A stretch of DNA of 64,000 nucleotides from Adiantum capillus-veneris. Its lineage: Eukaryota > Streptophyta > Polypodiopsida > Polypodiales > Pteridaceae. The stretch is from the NCBI GenBank assembly GCA_014529385.2, contig CM043952.1, positions 55,342,619-55,406,618 on the forward strand, given 5' to 3'. Of this stretch, positions 13,536-25,588 are shown one piece after another. The notes below the pieces were generated by a model. It was not told the DNA's origin. It saw only the letters and a list, made by a program, of their open reading frames with translations, and did no database searches. The position numbers and the translations under genes are program-made. How positions within the stretch are numbered: the first letter of the stretch is position 1; every line of letters starts with the position of its first letter.

Positions 13536-13648
13536 TCTCTTTTCCTATGTCAATGTGTATGTGTATGCATTCTTTGTTTATGCCTGTGTGTGTTCATTCT
13601 TTGTACATTCAATGTGTGTGTGTGTGTGTTTTGTTTATGCATGTTTGT

Positions 13649-13703
<55 letters not shown>

Positions 13704-13813
13704 GACACAATGTGTGTGTGAGAGAGAGAGAGAGAGAGAGGGAGAGAGAAAAAGAGGGGAAGGGAACATGAGAGGGAGGAGAGGGAAGGAGCATACCTGG
13801 CTCTCCTTCCTCT

Positions 13814-13845
<32 letters not shown>

Positions 13846-13863
13846 TGGGGGGGGGGGGTTGGG

Positions 13864-13909
<46 letters not shown>

Positions 13910-13910
13910 G
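13341..13910. repeat. Microsatellite cluster (CT, GT, TA, CT, GA, GT, G-run, GA)
   Basis: Successive perfect dinucleotide tracts: CT to 13386, TG 13387-13441, TA about 13499-13533, TC about 13653-13700, AG 13720-13749, GT about 13820-13845, a G-run about 13846-13858, then GA to 13908. All open frames here are repeat shadows. The strand-symmetric order (CT...GT then GA) makes foldback structure likely. Confidence 0.95.
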
Positions 13911-13989
13911 TGGGTATACCTCTTTCACTAGAGCACCAAAACTCAGATATAAGATCTGAGTTTTTGGCACACTTGGTTTTTTTTAAACC

Positions 13990-14115
13990 CTATCGGCGTT
14001 GCTATGGGCATCTCTATGCAACAAAGGATATAGAGGCGCTCATAGCGACGCCATGGATTTTCACATTTGAGCATCGCACTGCTAACATCACTAATATGAA
14101 GAACCTCTTGTAGTG
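13990..14115 (-). mobile_element. CACTA-type transposon end fragment
   Basis: The plus strand ends CCTCTTGTAGTG at 14104-14115, so the minus strand starts CACTACAAGAGG, close to the canonical plant CACTA terminus CACTACAAGAAA. Just inside is an imperfect hairpin (about 13996-14054) with arms GGCGTTGCTATGGGC and GCTCATAGCGACGCC, like subterminal repeats of CACTA elements. No matching opposite end is clear, so this is a fragment. Confidence 0.45.
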
Positions 14116-16008
14116 CTAGAGGTATGCCAAAATGGCTGGTGCATACATTGCGTGATAGTAAAGATGCACCTTTGTCTAGTCACACTCGTTCATGCTCTCA
14201 CCATGCATCTTATGCATTGGATTGTTATGCTTTGGCTATATCTAGCTTACATGATGTTGAGGAACCTCTATCTTTTTATGAAGCATAGAATTTAAAAAAT
14301 TAGATGGCTGCCATGCAATCAGAATATGATGCACTTATAGAAAATGACACATGGACTTTATGTGGTTTACCTCCTGGCAAAAAGGCCATTGGTACAACGT
14401 GGGTTTAGAAGTTGAAATGCAAGCCGGATGGTGAGGTTGATTGCCATAAGGCTCGGCTTGTTGTTGCAAAAGGCTATGCGTAGCAAAAGGGCATAGATTA
14501 TGAAGAAACTTTTGATCCCACTTGTCGTATGACTAGTGTTCATTTTCTATGTGCATTGGTAGCTCATTTTGGTTGGGATGTACATCAATTAGACATTGTT
14601 ACTGCTTTCTTGAATGGTGACATATTTGAGGAAGTTTATGTAACGCAGCCTTGCATTTTTGTTAAGAAAGGACAATTGGATAAGGTATGCAAATGTAACA
14701 AAGCTTTGTATGGGTTGAAGCAATCTCCTTGTGCTATGTATGAGAAGGCTGACACTCATTTGTTCAAACAAGGTTTTTGTAACAATCCAACAGAAAGCAC
14801 ATTGTATGTAAAGCGTGAGCGTGATGTACTTCTCATTGTTGTTCTTTATGTGGATGATTTGTTGATCACTCGTCCCAGCAAGGCACATATGGATAAATAT
14901 AAAACTGATTTGAATGCTACTTTTAAGATGAAAGATTTGGCATTGTTGCATCATTACTTGGGCATACAATTTAAGCTTTGTGATGGTGGTATTTCCTTGT
15001 GTCAAAAAAGTTACATAGAGACATTGCTATGTAAGTTTGGACTTGAGGATTGCAAACCTATTGCCACTCCTATGAAATAGGTTTGAAGTTGAGTCTACAT
15101 GATGCTGGTGATCCTAATGATGTCACTCTTTACCAAACTGTTGTTGGCTGCCTCATCTATGTATGCAAAACGAGGCTGAATATTTAGTTTGCAGTCTCAT
15201 AGGTCAGTAGATTTATGCATAGCCCAGGGTCTAAGCATTGACAGACTATCAAGATGATTTTCTGCTACTTGAGTGGCACTTTACATCTTGGCTTGTTTTA
15301 TCCCAAGGGGGGATCATTGCCGCCAGACTTACATGCTTTTTCAGACTCAGATTGGGCTGGTTGTGTCCACAAGTGGTTTTTGTTTCATGCTTGGCAGTTC
15401 ATGTATATCATGGTTGAGAAAGAAGAAACCTACTGTGGCCACTTCAAGTTGTGAAGATGAGTTACGGTTGAGTGTGTATGGCTTAGATGCCTTATGGTTG
15501 ATTTGGGTGTTGGACAGGACACTGCCAACACTATCTACACTGATAGTCAGAGCACATTGGCAATTGCGAGGAACCTAGTTTTTCATGCTTGCACAAAGCA
15601 CATTGAAGTGCATTACCACTATGTGAGGGAAAGGCTCTCAACAGGAGAGACCAGCTTGGCTTATGTGCCAATACACGACAACCTTGCAGATCTTTTCACA
15701 AAGGCATTGTCTCAAGAGAAGTGAGAAGCTTTCCAAAAAGCTTTTGTCTTACTCCCCTTTGTGGACTGATCATGTCCTCAGAGCATGTCACTTCCCTTTA
15801 CGCATGTGCCAGCTCTCGTTCACTGCATCACTTAAAAGGGGATTTGTTACCATATATATGTGGTATTGATGTGTGTATGCGCACTTTGGATCACCGGGGC
15901 ATTTTGTGCATTGTTTATATGCCCATCACTCTAGGGCTATCTATCTTTCCATTGCACAGTAAGTAACACACTCTCTGTGTGTGTTTTCTTGCAACGCTAA
16001 TTCCAACA
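14116..16008 (+). mobile_element. Copia LTR retrotransposon fossil (reverse transcriptase, RNase H, 3' LTR)
   Basis: The reverse transcriptase region (about 14300-15080) shows AFLNGD, ALYGLKQSP and the catalytic LYVDDLLI. The Copia RNase H region (about 15250-15724) shows TKHIEVHYHYVRE and LADLFTKAL. The frame closes at 15724, followed by a purine tract AAAAGGGGA and a short LTR. Upstream gag, protease and integrase are not recognisable in the window. Broken, with several breaks; moderately old. Confidence 0.85.
15845..16008 (+). repeat. Probable short 3' LTR of the Copia element
   Basis: It begins TGTTACCATATATATG directly after the polypurine tract AAAAGGGGATT and ends GCTAATTCCAACA, giving TGTT...AACA termini and a length of about 164 bases. 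No second copy is available to confirm the ends. Confidence 0.5.
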
Positions 16009-16186
16009 AAGCGAGCTTTGGAAAAATTTAAAAGAACCCAATTTCTTCTATGATTATCAGCACTAGCCTTGTTCTTGTGTTGTGGGATAAAGATAACTTC
16101 TTTGATCAGAGTGAAAGCATCGTGTAAGTTATGACTATACTCATTAGCAATGAAGATCTTCCATGAATTTGCAAAATGGGGGGAAC

Positions 16187-16960
16187 TTTTGACCTTCCTT
16201 TGATTACCTCAAAAGGTGCTTTACATGTAGAAGAATGCATAGTATTATTGTATGCATTTTCTACTAAAGGTAGATATTCCTCCTATTCGCTGCATTGGTC
16301 TACTTCTGTTACATAGGCTTTGAGTAAATCAAGCACAATGGAGTTCACAATTTCACTTTTGACCTTCCTTTGATTACCTCAAAAAGTGCTTTACCTGTAG
16401 AAGAATGCACAGTATTATTGTATGTATTTTCTACTAAAGGTAGATATTTCTCCCATTTGTTGCATTGGTCTACTTCTGTTACATAGGCTTTGAGTAAATC
16501 AAGCACAATGGAGTTCACAATTTCACTTTGCCCATCCATTTGAGGATGATAGACTGACGCGAAATTGAGCTTGTTCCAAGATTCTTAAAGAGTCCCTTCC
16601 AAAAATTGCTCGTCATTCTAAGATCTCTATCGGAAACGATACTTGTTGGCAAGCCATGATACTTAAATAGCTGAGAGATGAATAATTGTTCCATATGTGG
16701 AGTCTTAATAGTCTTTTCGATAGGTATAACATGAGCTTGCTTGCTAAACCTGTCTACTATTGTCCATATCCTTGTACTCCCATGGATAGACTTTGGTAAG
16801 CCAAAGATAAGATCCATAGTGATACTCTCCCATGGTGAATCAATAATTTGGAGTGGATAAAGCAAGTTGCTTCCCACGACCATATTTGATCTTTTGGGGG
16901 GAATCCCAAACTCCGAGCAAAACTTTTCGAGCAATCATAAAACCGAGCAAAGCCAAACAT
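16187..16960 (-). mobile_element. Gypsy LTR retrotransposon fossil, integrase core region
   Basis: The minus-strand reading shows a Gypsy integrase: PWESITMDLI at the start of the core, IVDRFSKQAHVIP, YHGLPTSIVSDRD, and a DGQSE-type segment with NKWEKYLPLVENTYNN. These correspond to the DDE core of Ty3/Gypsy integrases. Neither LTR is visible next to it. Broken; old. It could be the continuation of the minus-strand Gypsy integrase remains at 38.4-38.7 kb, separated by later insertions (inference). Confidence 0.75.
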
Positions 16961-17169
16961 GATTGATATTTTAAAGAAAAAATCATAAAGTGCAACTTAT
17001 TTGAAAATTTGAATATCCAATTGTACTCTAAGGTGTCCCTACATCATCATTTTAGATTGGCCACCATGGCTGTCGATTTGTTAGTCCTTAGCTTCCCTTC
17101 CTCATGTCTCAGAAGCTTGACACTTATAGTGGCATCCAATTGTGTTGGAGTGGTGCTACAAGCCATTAA

Positions 17170-18505
17170 CACTAGGTTGGTAATGGGACACTTTTATGTC
17201 CTGGGACACTTTTATGTCCTGTTAAGTGACCATTTTCCTTGAATTATGCCAAGAGTTTCAAAATGGATTTTGAGGTGCTATCTATCTAGAAATTTGTCTC
17301 ATGAGTTGAAAAAAACTTGACATTTTTTTGGGAATATCAATTCCATCTTTAACATTGTCCTTGCACAACATTTCACAACCTAAACTGTGTGAAAAAACGG
17401 GTCCTGTTTTTGGCTTTTTTCAACTTTTTGCAACTATACCACTCTAGAATTCATGTTTTTGAGGTATATAATGCTAGAGAACTATCTTTAGTAGTCCTCA
17501 ACATGTCCTGATGCTTCTAGGGAGAAATAAATATTAAAGTTGTAAGTTATGACCAGATTACAAAAATTGTCAAATCCTGTCTTTTAGCCAATTTTAGCTC
17601 TTCTATGATTTTTTTGGTGGATTTCATGATATCCAAATGCATCTTTTATTTTCTATATCGCATATTGTAACATAAAGCTAACATTTCTTGAGTTTTGGGG
17701 CACCTAATACCCTATGTTGCATAGTACACAACGATGGCTGATTTTTTCAATTATAGAAGCAAACGAAACATTCTAGTATATCAAGTATAGCTTTTTCAAT
17801 ATTGTTAGTTTCTTGTGACAACTACATGCATTTTGTAGTTAGTAACCATATCTAGTCATAAGGATCAAATTTGGCTAGATATTGAATAGTTTCTATGGGA
17901 TTCTACAACTCATAATGTTGAGCCCAGTTTTTTCATGTTTGCTATATTTAACACTTCATCCTTGTCCCCAAGATTCCCCTTGGTAAGAGATGTATTATTC
18001 TTTTGACATGCTCCATGGCTCCTTATGAACATAAAGGACAATAGGGAACTAAGAAAACATGCATATATTATTTGTATTGAGCGTGGCTATAGAAACTTTG
18101 ATGATATGTTTGCAGACTAGTAAAAATTCAACTTTTTTGTACCTATTTATTTTGGCAAAACAAAAAATAGTGAGTGAGAAGCAATCATATGTTCTGATCA
18201 CCAACCCATTGAAGTCTAGGGAATTTATCTCAAGTCCAACAAAAATCCCTAATCTTATTTTTATGCAACAAAACGTAGAAATGACTGTTTTGATGAAAAT
18301 GCACTGGTCCATCAACTTTGGAGACTTGGTGTGACCAAAAGATGATAAATTTGACAAGTTTCTTATTTCTTTCATGTGTAGTAGGCCTTGAACTATAACC
18401 TCATGAAAGGATTTTACAAAATGAGTGGATCTACTATGGTTTTGGAGGTTTTTTTCAAAACCCTGAAAGGAAACTTTTATGTCCTGTTAGGTTACCAACC
18501 TAGTG
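17170..18505. mobile_element. Non-autonomous TIR DNA transposon, CACTAGG ends
   Basis: The left end CACTAGGTTGGTAA (17170-17183) is the perfect reverse complement of the right end TTACCAACCTAGTG (18492-18505). TTAA flanks both ends (17166-17169 and 18506-18509), so a 4-bp TTAA target duplication or a palindromic target is likely. Inside the left end the motif GGGACACTTTTATGTCCTG occurs twice in tandem. A version occurs again just inside the right end (ACTTTTATGTCCTGTTAGG) in direct orientation. The interior is AT-rich; the two overlapping open frames near 18.05-18.37 kb show no domain. The CACTA start suggests the CACTA superfamily, but TTAA flanks are unusual for it, so the family is left open. 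Confidence 0.75.
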
Positions 18506-18655
18506 TTAAGGAAGTTCAAGGCTAGTGAATTTCCCTGCAGTGCACATCGGTTGTTGCCATTCATATCATTAGGAGGAACTGTGTGTGGTTGTCTCCAAGA
18601 GCTTTGCTTGCTGCCAATTTGAGTTTTTTTTTTAAGTTTTGGAAGTCACCACCAT

Positions 18656-18658
<3 letters not shown>

Positions 18659-18732
<74 letters not shown>
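18659..18732. repeat. (CT)n microsatellite
   Basis: A nearly uninterrupted CT tract of about 74 bases. The serine/leucine open frames across it are repeat shadows. Confidence 0.97.
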
Positions 18733-18733
<1 letters not shown>

Positions 18734-18770
18734 CCCCCCCAATTGCAAATTCAAGGTCTCTACCATGCCA

Positions 18771-18872
<102 letters not shown>

Positions 18873-18975
18873 AAAAAAGCATCTCTTGAGTAGTCTTATG
18901 TTTACAAGTATATGGATGCACCAAGACAAATCCGATGCACAGACCAAGACGGGAGAGAGACATATATTCAAAGAC

Positions 18976-19295
18976 TTATTTGGGTATGCTCATAACATCA
19001 CCCGCATAAATATCTTCACCATCATTCCCATTTGCAGTTTTCGAATCATGCACTGAAATGGTGAAACCCCCATTACTGGGCGCAATGGAGTAGAGAGTGT
19101 CTCCTTTCTCAATGTGGTACCTGGGTGGTATACTTGTGTTTGTAGAGAAGTGGATTCACCATCTTGTAGAAGCTCCATGCAATGCCACAGAGAACAACAA
19201 GGCCTACCGTCTTTGCCGCCACTCCGTTTTTATTCCTATTTTTCCGCTTGGTCTAGCAGACTACATGCTCTCGGGTCTCTTTTATGCAGCAGACA
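18976..19295 (-). pseudogene. Decayed small LysM-domain membrane protein gene
   Basis: The minus strand reads a hydrophobic segment (TVGLVVLCGIAWSFY) followed by NPLLYKHKYTTQ. In the next frame comes HIEKGDTLYSIA and, about 30 residues on, DIYAGDVMSIPK and a stop at 18976-18978. IEKGDTLYSIA and IYAGDVMSIP match the two conserved ends of a LysM domain, a peptidoglycan/chitin-type sugar-binding fold. Small plant proteins with an N-terminal membrane anchor and one LysM domain are known. The membrane and LysM parts are in different frames, and no good in-frame ATG precedes them, so this is a pseudogene or captured fragment. A GT at the frame change (CAG/GTACC) might instead be a splice donor. This is the only host-like coding sequence I see here. 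Confidence 0.5.
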
Positions 19296-19371
19296 CAACC
19301 CCACAAGCACAAGTCACAATCGGCTATAGTTGAAAGTCCCCCTGCCCCCTCTCTCTCTAAAAAATTAAAAA

Positions 19372-19818
19372 GGGAAAATTAACAAAACACCCCTCTTATT
19401 TATGGAAATTTCCAACCCCTTAAATTTCAAAAACTTCCAAAATACCATTGTGTCTATTTTGGTTGGATTGCTCAAAATTTTATAATCTTTATTTACTTTT
19501 TAGAGTCCACATTCGTGTTTAATTGCTTAGCATGTAATTTGTCACAAAACTATGTCTAAAAATAATGAAGCAATTCATCTTCGAAGCCCACATTACTAAC
19601 TCAAATTCTAGTTTTAACGTCTTGTATTGATAGATAATCGGTCTCCTTTTGAAAAGCTACTAATTTTTTTGAACTTTGGAGAAATTTAATCCCCTAGTAT
19701 TTTATAAGATTTGGGAAATTTGATGGGAATTTGTGACAAAATATTGGGGGAGTTTTTGAAATTTGAAGCATATTTTGGGAATTTCAACAAATTAGAGGGG
19801 TATTTTGGTAATTTCCCC
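19372..19818. mobile_element. MITE with GGGAAAATTA-type terminal inverted repeats, copy 1
   Basis: The left end (GGGAAAATTAACAAAACACC onward) and the right end (reading GGGGAAATTACCAAAATACC on the minus strand) are inverted copies over roughly 45 bases. The element is about 447 bases long and has no coding capacity. A second copy of the family is split between 26573-26890 and 37985-38142, which supports the boundaries. Confidence 0.75.
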
Positions 19819-19937
19819 ATTTAAAAATTTAAAAACACCTCCTTTTTTTTAGAAAAGTTGAATTGTATTAAAAGATGCTGAAATAAAAAATTACAATGAA
19901 CCCACAGGAAGGGGGTGAGTTAGCCCCAAGCAAGAGA

Positions 19938-22900
19938 TCAGAAAGCTAAGGCTTCTTTCATCTTGAGTCTTGTATCTTGAAAGACTTTGGCCAAGCATGC
20001 ATTCCATTGCTGCCACCTCAAATTGAGCTGAAGAGAAGCGATGGTTTCATCCTCATACAACAAATAACAAGCTTTATCACATAACTGAGTGGCCGAAGAC
20101 TTAAGGTCATTAAAGAGAATAGACAGGGGATGGGAGACAGGCTGTTGGAAAACAGAAGCATTCCTCTTCAACCAAATGTGCCAGAGGATGTGTCCTCTCC
20201 ACAGGTTCCATAAAGGTACATCCAACCCTTTGCAGTTACCCAACAACAGGTCTTTGTAATCCATTATTTTCATCGAGACTTGAGAGATAACATTCTGCAC
20301 CAGTTTGATGATGGGTTTATTTTCATTGCAATTAAACCAGAGATGACAACAGTCTTCCAACTCCACCTTGCATCTGCTACATTTCCCATTTCCAAGACCA
20401 GCCTTCAAAGCTCTTTTGGCTGTCCAGATTCCCTGATGCATGAGAAGACATAATAAAGTACTATGCTTGTTAGAGCTTGGGAATGCCCATAGACACTTGA
20501 ATCTATATGTCCATTGCTTACTTCTCCAGCACACCTTCCACAGTCTGTTGAGCTTTTGCTTGAGAGAGTGCTCAACTATTCCTTTGACTTTGAATTTCTT
20601 TATCATCAACCGAGTAATATGGGACAGTTTGCAAGTGGTATGAGAGGCTCTGATTGGTAAATCACAGCGTGCCATACACATCTCTGCCCTCAGTCTACAC
20701 CAGTTGGCATCTGCTTCAGAGATGTGAAAATCTCTTTGTAGCAAGTGAGGAGGCTTCAAAACCCCATTTTCTAGCAAGTCTTGCCAGTTCTTAATTCTAG
20801 CTTTAAAGAGTTTGTGCCCTCTTCTGCCAGCAACAACATCAGCTTTACCTACAAAAAAACCAAACCAGAAGGAGTCTAGCAGGAAGGAGTAATAGTTAGA
20901 CAAGATTTCCTTTTTAGGTTTCCAACAAGCTTTAACAGCATTCCAGGCATTCCACATTCTGCATACCAACTTGGACCCATAAGGTACACACTCCACTGGG
21001 GCCAAGAGGATGTCCCTTAGCTGAAGATTGCTCCAAGCCTTATAGTGCTTCAGCTTGAACCTGTGGATGTCCCTTTTCAGAAGTAAGGCCCAATAATCTT
21101 CAGAATCAGAAGCTCTCCAAATCCATTTAGCAACCATTTTTACAGCAAGCATCTTTATGTTTAAAATACCCAGCCCTCCTTTCTCTTTTGGCAGAAAACA
21201 TGTGTCCCATGACACTTTGGAGACCCTGGGATGATCAATACCTCCACCCCACAAAAAGTTCCTGGCTAAACTGATAACCTTGTTCAGTTGGAATTGAGCT
21301 GGGAACCAGCAAGACATAAAAAAAATCAGTGAGGGAAGCAAGTAATGATTTAACACAAAGGCCCTAGATGAAACTAAAGAATGGTGAAATTGCAAGTATT
21401 GCATTTTTTGCTTGAATTTGTGGACAACCCACTCCCATCTCTGAGCATAAGTGACTTTGAACCCCATAGGGATGCCAAGCAGCCTGAAGACATGTCCTTC
21501 CCTTATTTGCTTGCACCCAGCATCTGAAATGATCTGAGGGATCTGATCACTAGAGCATTTAAACCCAGTTTTAGCATGGTTTATTTGAGACCCACTGGCC
21601 TGGCAGAAAGTGTCCAAGCAGTTCCAAAATTTCTCAACTGATTCCCTGTCATTGGCCATGATAGAGTTAGTGTCATCTGCAAATTGCTGAAGGACCAGAT
21701 CCTTTTGAGCCCCAGGAATTTTTATGCCCTTGATGTCCCCCTTATCCAAGGCATCCTGTACTAACCATCCCAAAGAGTCAGAACAAATAGCATACAGCAA
21801 TGGAGCAATTGGGCAACCCTTTTTGATGGATCTCTGCAGAGGGAAGGATTCAGAAAGATCCCCATTAATTGAAACCCTGGCAAAGGCATTACCAAATAAA
21901 ATCTGAACAAATTTAATGAACTTCTTTCCAAACCCAATGTCATGCAGAGATTGGAATATGAAGTTCCATTCCATCCTGTCATAGGCCTTATCAAAGTCAA
22001 TTTTGAAAAAGATGTAATCCAACTCACTGTCCTGCAAGAAATCTATGGCCTCCCACAAGGTGATGATGGCATCAAGAATAAATCTACCCTTGATAAAACC
22101 CTTTTGTTTAGGAAGGATTATCTGATGCATAAAGTTACTAAATCTCCTAGCTAGAGTTAATGAAAACACTTTATAAACAGAAGTCAGACAGGAAATAGGC
22201 CTCCAGTTCCCCAGGTCTTCCTTGTGTCCCCTTTTGTGAATGAGCCTGATGATGCCAGTATTCATGGTGGTAGACAGAGCTCCTATTCTGTTGGCCTCAC
22301 TCCATATGGACAAAAGGTGTGGGACCAGGAAGTTCTTGTAAACTTTGAAAAACTCATTGGGAATACCATCAGAACCAGGTGATTTACCATCCTTAAGAGA
22401 ATCAATAGCCTCAATGATCTCCCCCTCTGATAGAGGCTAGTCCATCTGCTTGGCTAGCTGCATAGGAACAATTTTTTTCCTAATGCCAGCAATTGTAGCC
22501 CTTGCATTAGACTGGACAGCCCCTCTTTTAGGGGGAGAAGAAAAAATGTCAGAGTAGAAGTCCTTAGCCACTTTAAGATTCTACTCATGAGAATCCACCA
22601 CACAACCTTGAGCATTCTTGAGAAAGGGGATAAAGTCCTTAGATTTTTTCTTTTTTAACAAATTGAACATACTTTTATCTGGTCTGTCAATCTTTCCTGC
22701 CCAAAAGTCCCTTGTCCAATGGAGTGAGGCCTTGGCACCTAGGAGCTCTTCTATCTTAAGTTTTTCTTTAAGCTCATTCAAAAGGGGACTAGAAGGAATC
22801 CCTGGGTTTAGACCAATTTCTAAGGTCTCAATGTGCCTCCTTACCATCATCCTTCTGTTTTCTCTAAGTACTCTAGATTTCTTTTTGTACTCAGTTAGTA

Positions 22901-23783
22901 GCTTTTGAGAAAGTTTCACTGCTTGATCCCAGGCTTTGAAAGCAGAAGAGTTAACAGCAAAAGCATGGTCAAAGTACCTTGTGATTTTATCTCTAATAAC
23001 ATCAATGCTCAATAGAGTTTGATCAAGATGAGGCCAACCTTCCCTGAACATGCATATTTCTTTCTGGATCTCTACAATAATAGGTGCATGATCAGACAAT
23101 AACAAAGAACTGTCCTTACTGCAGTTTACCTACCATATAGAATCAAGGAGCTTAGAGCTCAGGTAGCATCTGTCCAACCTAGCTTATCTGAAACAATTGC
23201 CATGCTGCCTATTAGACCAAGTCATACCAGTCTCTTCTGATACATCAACAAGTTTAAGTTTAGTGGCTGCATTATCCCATTTGGCTTTTTCATTCCCCTG
23301 TATTGCTTGTCCCAATTGTTGCCACCTGTCCTACACAGATTCTACCATATTAAAGTCCCCAGCCCACAACACATGTCCAGGCATAGTGGAGAGCTCGACC
23401 CACAGTCCAGCTCTTTCTAATGTGGAATTAGAAGCATAGTTGGAAATAACAGTAAAATCAAAAGGTTTATCAAGAGAAATAGCAACCCAGCTACCTTTAG
23501 CATCTGATTTGACATTCAGAACCAGGTTAGCATACTTACCAGACACTCCAATAGTTGCTCCACCCTTACCATGAGAATGTGAAGTGGAGTACCATTTATA
23601 TCCTGCACCCAACCTCTGAAGGTTAGAAATCAGAGCCTGGCGAGAGACCTTGACTTTCTGCAGACAAATAAAGTCTGGTTTAAGGCTTGTGTCCAAGAAC
23701 CAGTTTTTGATAGCTTGAGCTCTGGTGGGATCAGTGAGCCCTTTACAGTTCAAGGAGACAATTTTGATATTTGGGCACTTCAT
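19938..23783 (-). pseudogene. LINE ORF2 (endonuclease, reverse transcriptase)
   Basis: It starts with an ATG at 23783 overlapping the ORF1 stop. The first piece (23783-23331) is an AP-endonuclease with IVSLNCKGL at its start and GDFNMV near its end. The usual catalytic glutamate position (LQE-type) reads LQK. The second piece (23105-22581) carries LLSDHAPI, the endonuclease histidine motif. The third (about 22436-19938) is the reverse transcriptase: NWRPISCLTSVYK, KQKGFIKGR, KIDFDKAYD and QQFADDTN, so the catalytic aspartates remain. A C-terminal C/H-rich segment (CSRCKVELEDCCHLWFNC) matches the zf-RVT region of plant LINEs. Interior stops separate the pieces, so it is not functional. Confidence 0.92.
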
Positions 23784-25588
23784 TTCTTGCTATTTTTGTT
23801 AGGCTTGGCCAGAGTCAGAGAGGCCCTGGTGGGATCCTTAGACACTTCCTTCTTTCTTTTTCTTGAAACATTGGGAGGGATAGGCAACCTCTCCACTTCC
23901 ATGAGTGAAAAATGAGGGTCTACTGCATTGACAGATGTCACCTCCAATTGTCCTTTTAATCTCAAATCATGATCTAGAAGCTGAGCTTCAAAGAGAGTGT
24001 CATCATCCTCTTGATTCTCCCTGACCTGAGTGTTAGGAATGGCCATGTCATCTGAATCTGAAGAGGTAGTGGAGTGTGGATCTCTATCCTCTTTCATAGG
24101 ACTGTCTGGAGGAGATAATACCTTATGCAATGGATAAGAAGTAGAGTCCGGATTGACTCCCTGTTTCTGCTGAAAGTGTTCCTTGCCTTTATTTTCTGTT
24201 GTCTTCAGGTTTTCAAGAACCTCTGCATTCAATTCATAGCTGAAAGGGTCAAATACATCCTCCAAAAGTGGGTTGAAACTGTTTTTGTTCCTGGAAGAGA
24301 TAGGTTTACTGGGCTTGTGATTCCTCATGTTATTTCTCTTAGGGACTGGCTGAAAATCATTTTTCTCCTGAGGGGGTTGAGAGGCTTGAGCTGGCTAAGG
24401 GATGAGCTCAGGGCAGTCCTTAATAAAATGCCCTTGCTTTAAACACTGGAAGCAAGCATTAGGCAGGTTTTTGTATGCCACTCCTTGCAAGTGCAATAGT
24501 TTCCCTTCTGAATCCTTAATGGGTACTGAAGTTTTCAATTTAGCCTTCAAGTCAACTTCAATAAGCAGCTGTGGATCCCACTTAGGATTGATGCTACCCC
24601 TAGATCTTTGTCCTAGCACCCTTCCAATGCATGCACCAATATTTTTGAGCCAAGGGTAATATTCTACTGGCAAATCAGGGAAGTCTATCCAGATGGGGGC
24701 TTTAGAAGGTTTGGGACCCCTAGGGTTGAATCCTAAGTACCAGTTGAAGACTGACAGAGGTGAGTTTTTGATGATCCATTGGCCTTGACTGACTATTTGA
24801 AAAGCATCATTCTCATCATCACAGAAAAACAAATAATAATTATTGGGGAGGTACTGCACATGGCTTACCTTTATATTCTTGTTCTCCCAATTGTGATTCA
24901 TCCAAGCTTTAAGCGCCTTGACAGATGGCCTGGCTCCATGCATGAGCCCTATGATAACTCGGCCTTGCAGTTGTGAATGCCATTGGTCCAGGTCTTTGAC
25001 TGGAATGGTGACCCCTATCTCCTCACTTCTGGCCCCATCAGAAATGTCATGCTCCTGATGTAGCTTAGGTTCTCCTTTTGAGTCAGGCTGCTTTTCACCA
25101 GAAGAAAAGTGCCCTCCGCCTTCACCAGGTTGGGTGGGGTCAAGTTGATTGAGCCCAGCATCCAATCCCATATTTTGCATAAAAGCCCTATAGTCTGGGC
25201 AGACATTCTCTTCTCCACCTTGCTGATTGCCACTTTCTTTATGAGCTTGGAGATTTGGCAGAGTTGTAGAGGGCCTTTGCTGCTCCATCCCATAGAAGAA
25301 CCCTTTGCTAGGACTTCTTGGAGCCATGCCGGCCATGGAGGCATATGAAGGGGGACGGGAGTTCTGAGCTTGTCTTCGAGAGCTCTCAATGTCCTGCCGC
25401 ATGGGGAAGAGGATTGACTCTGAGCTGTGCAAGTGAGGCCCCGTCGTCGGAGCAGGTTGAAAGAGCGGGTTCAGCGAGCTGCTTGGGGCAGAGGGGACAA
25501 GCCCGTTGCGCAGGGCGGCGTGAAGCTCCATGCGCCTCCCTTTTCCCATAGGGGAGGGGGGAGCGGTGGAAACGACAAAAGAGCCCAA
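23780..25588 (-). pseudogene. LINE ORF1 (DUF4283 and CCHC zinc knuckle)
   Basis: From the ATG at 25588 the frame is open to a stop at about 24395-24397, then continues in the same frame to 23780 (about 600 codons in total, one interior stop). Residues 1-180 are Pro/Ser-rich and probably disordered. Residues about 195-330 resemble DUF4283 (GRVIIGLMHGARPSVKAL, then WIDFPDLPVEY), an RNA-binding-like domain of plant LINE ORF1. The CCHC knuckle CFQCLKQGHFIKDC lies at about residues 379-392. The last part is acidic and Ser-rich and ends in a lysine-rich tail. In the LINE life cycle this protein binds element RNA. The stop codon overlaps the ORF2 start in an ATGA arrangement, suggesting coupled translation. 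Confidence 0.85.

Noticed and set aside
13388-13970. Open frames of Cys/Val, Ser/Leu and Arg/Glu repeats
   Set aside because: Translations of microsatellites. No coding character.
18049-18375. Overlapping open frames on both strands inside the 1.3-kb TIR element
   Set aside because: AT-rich, no domains, and equally open on both strands, so probably chance.
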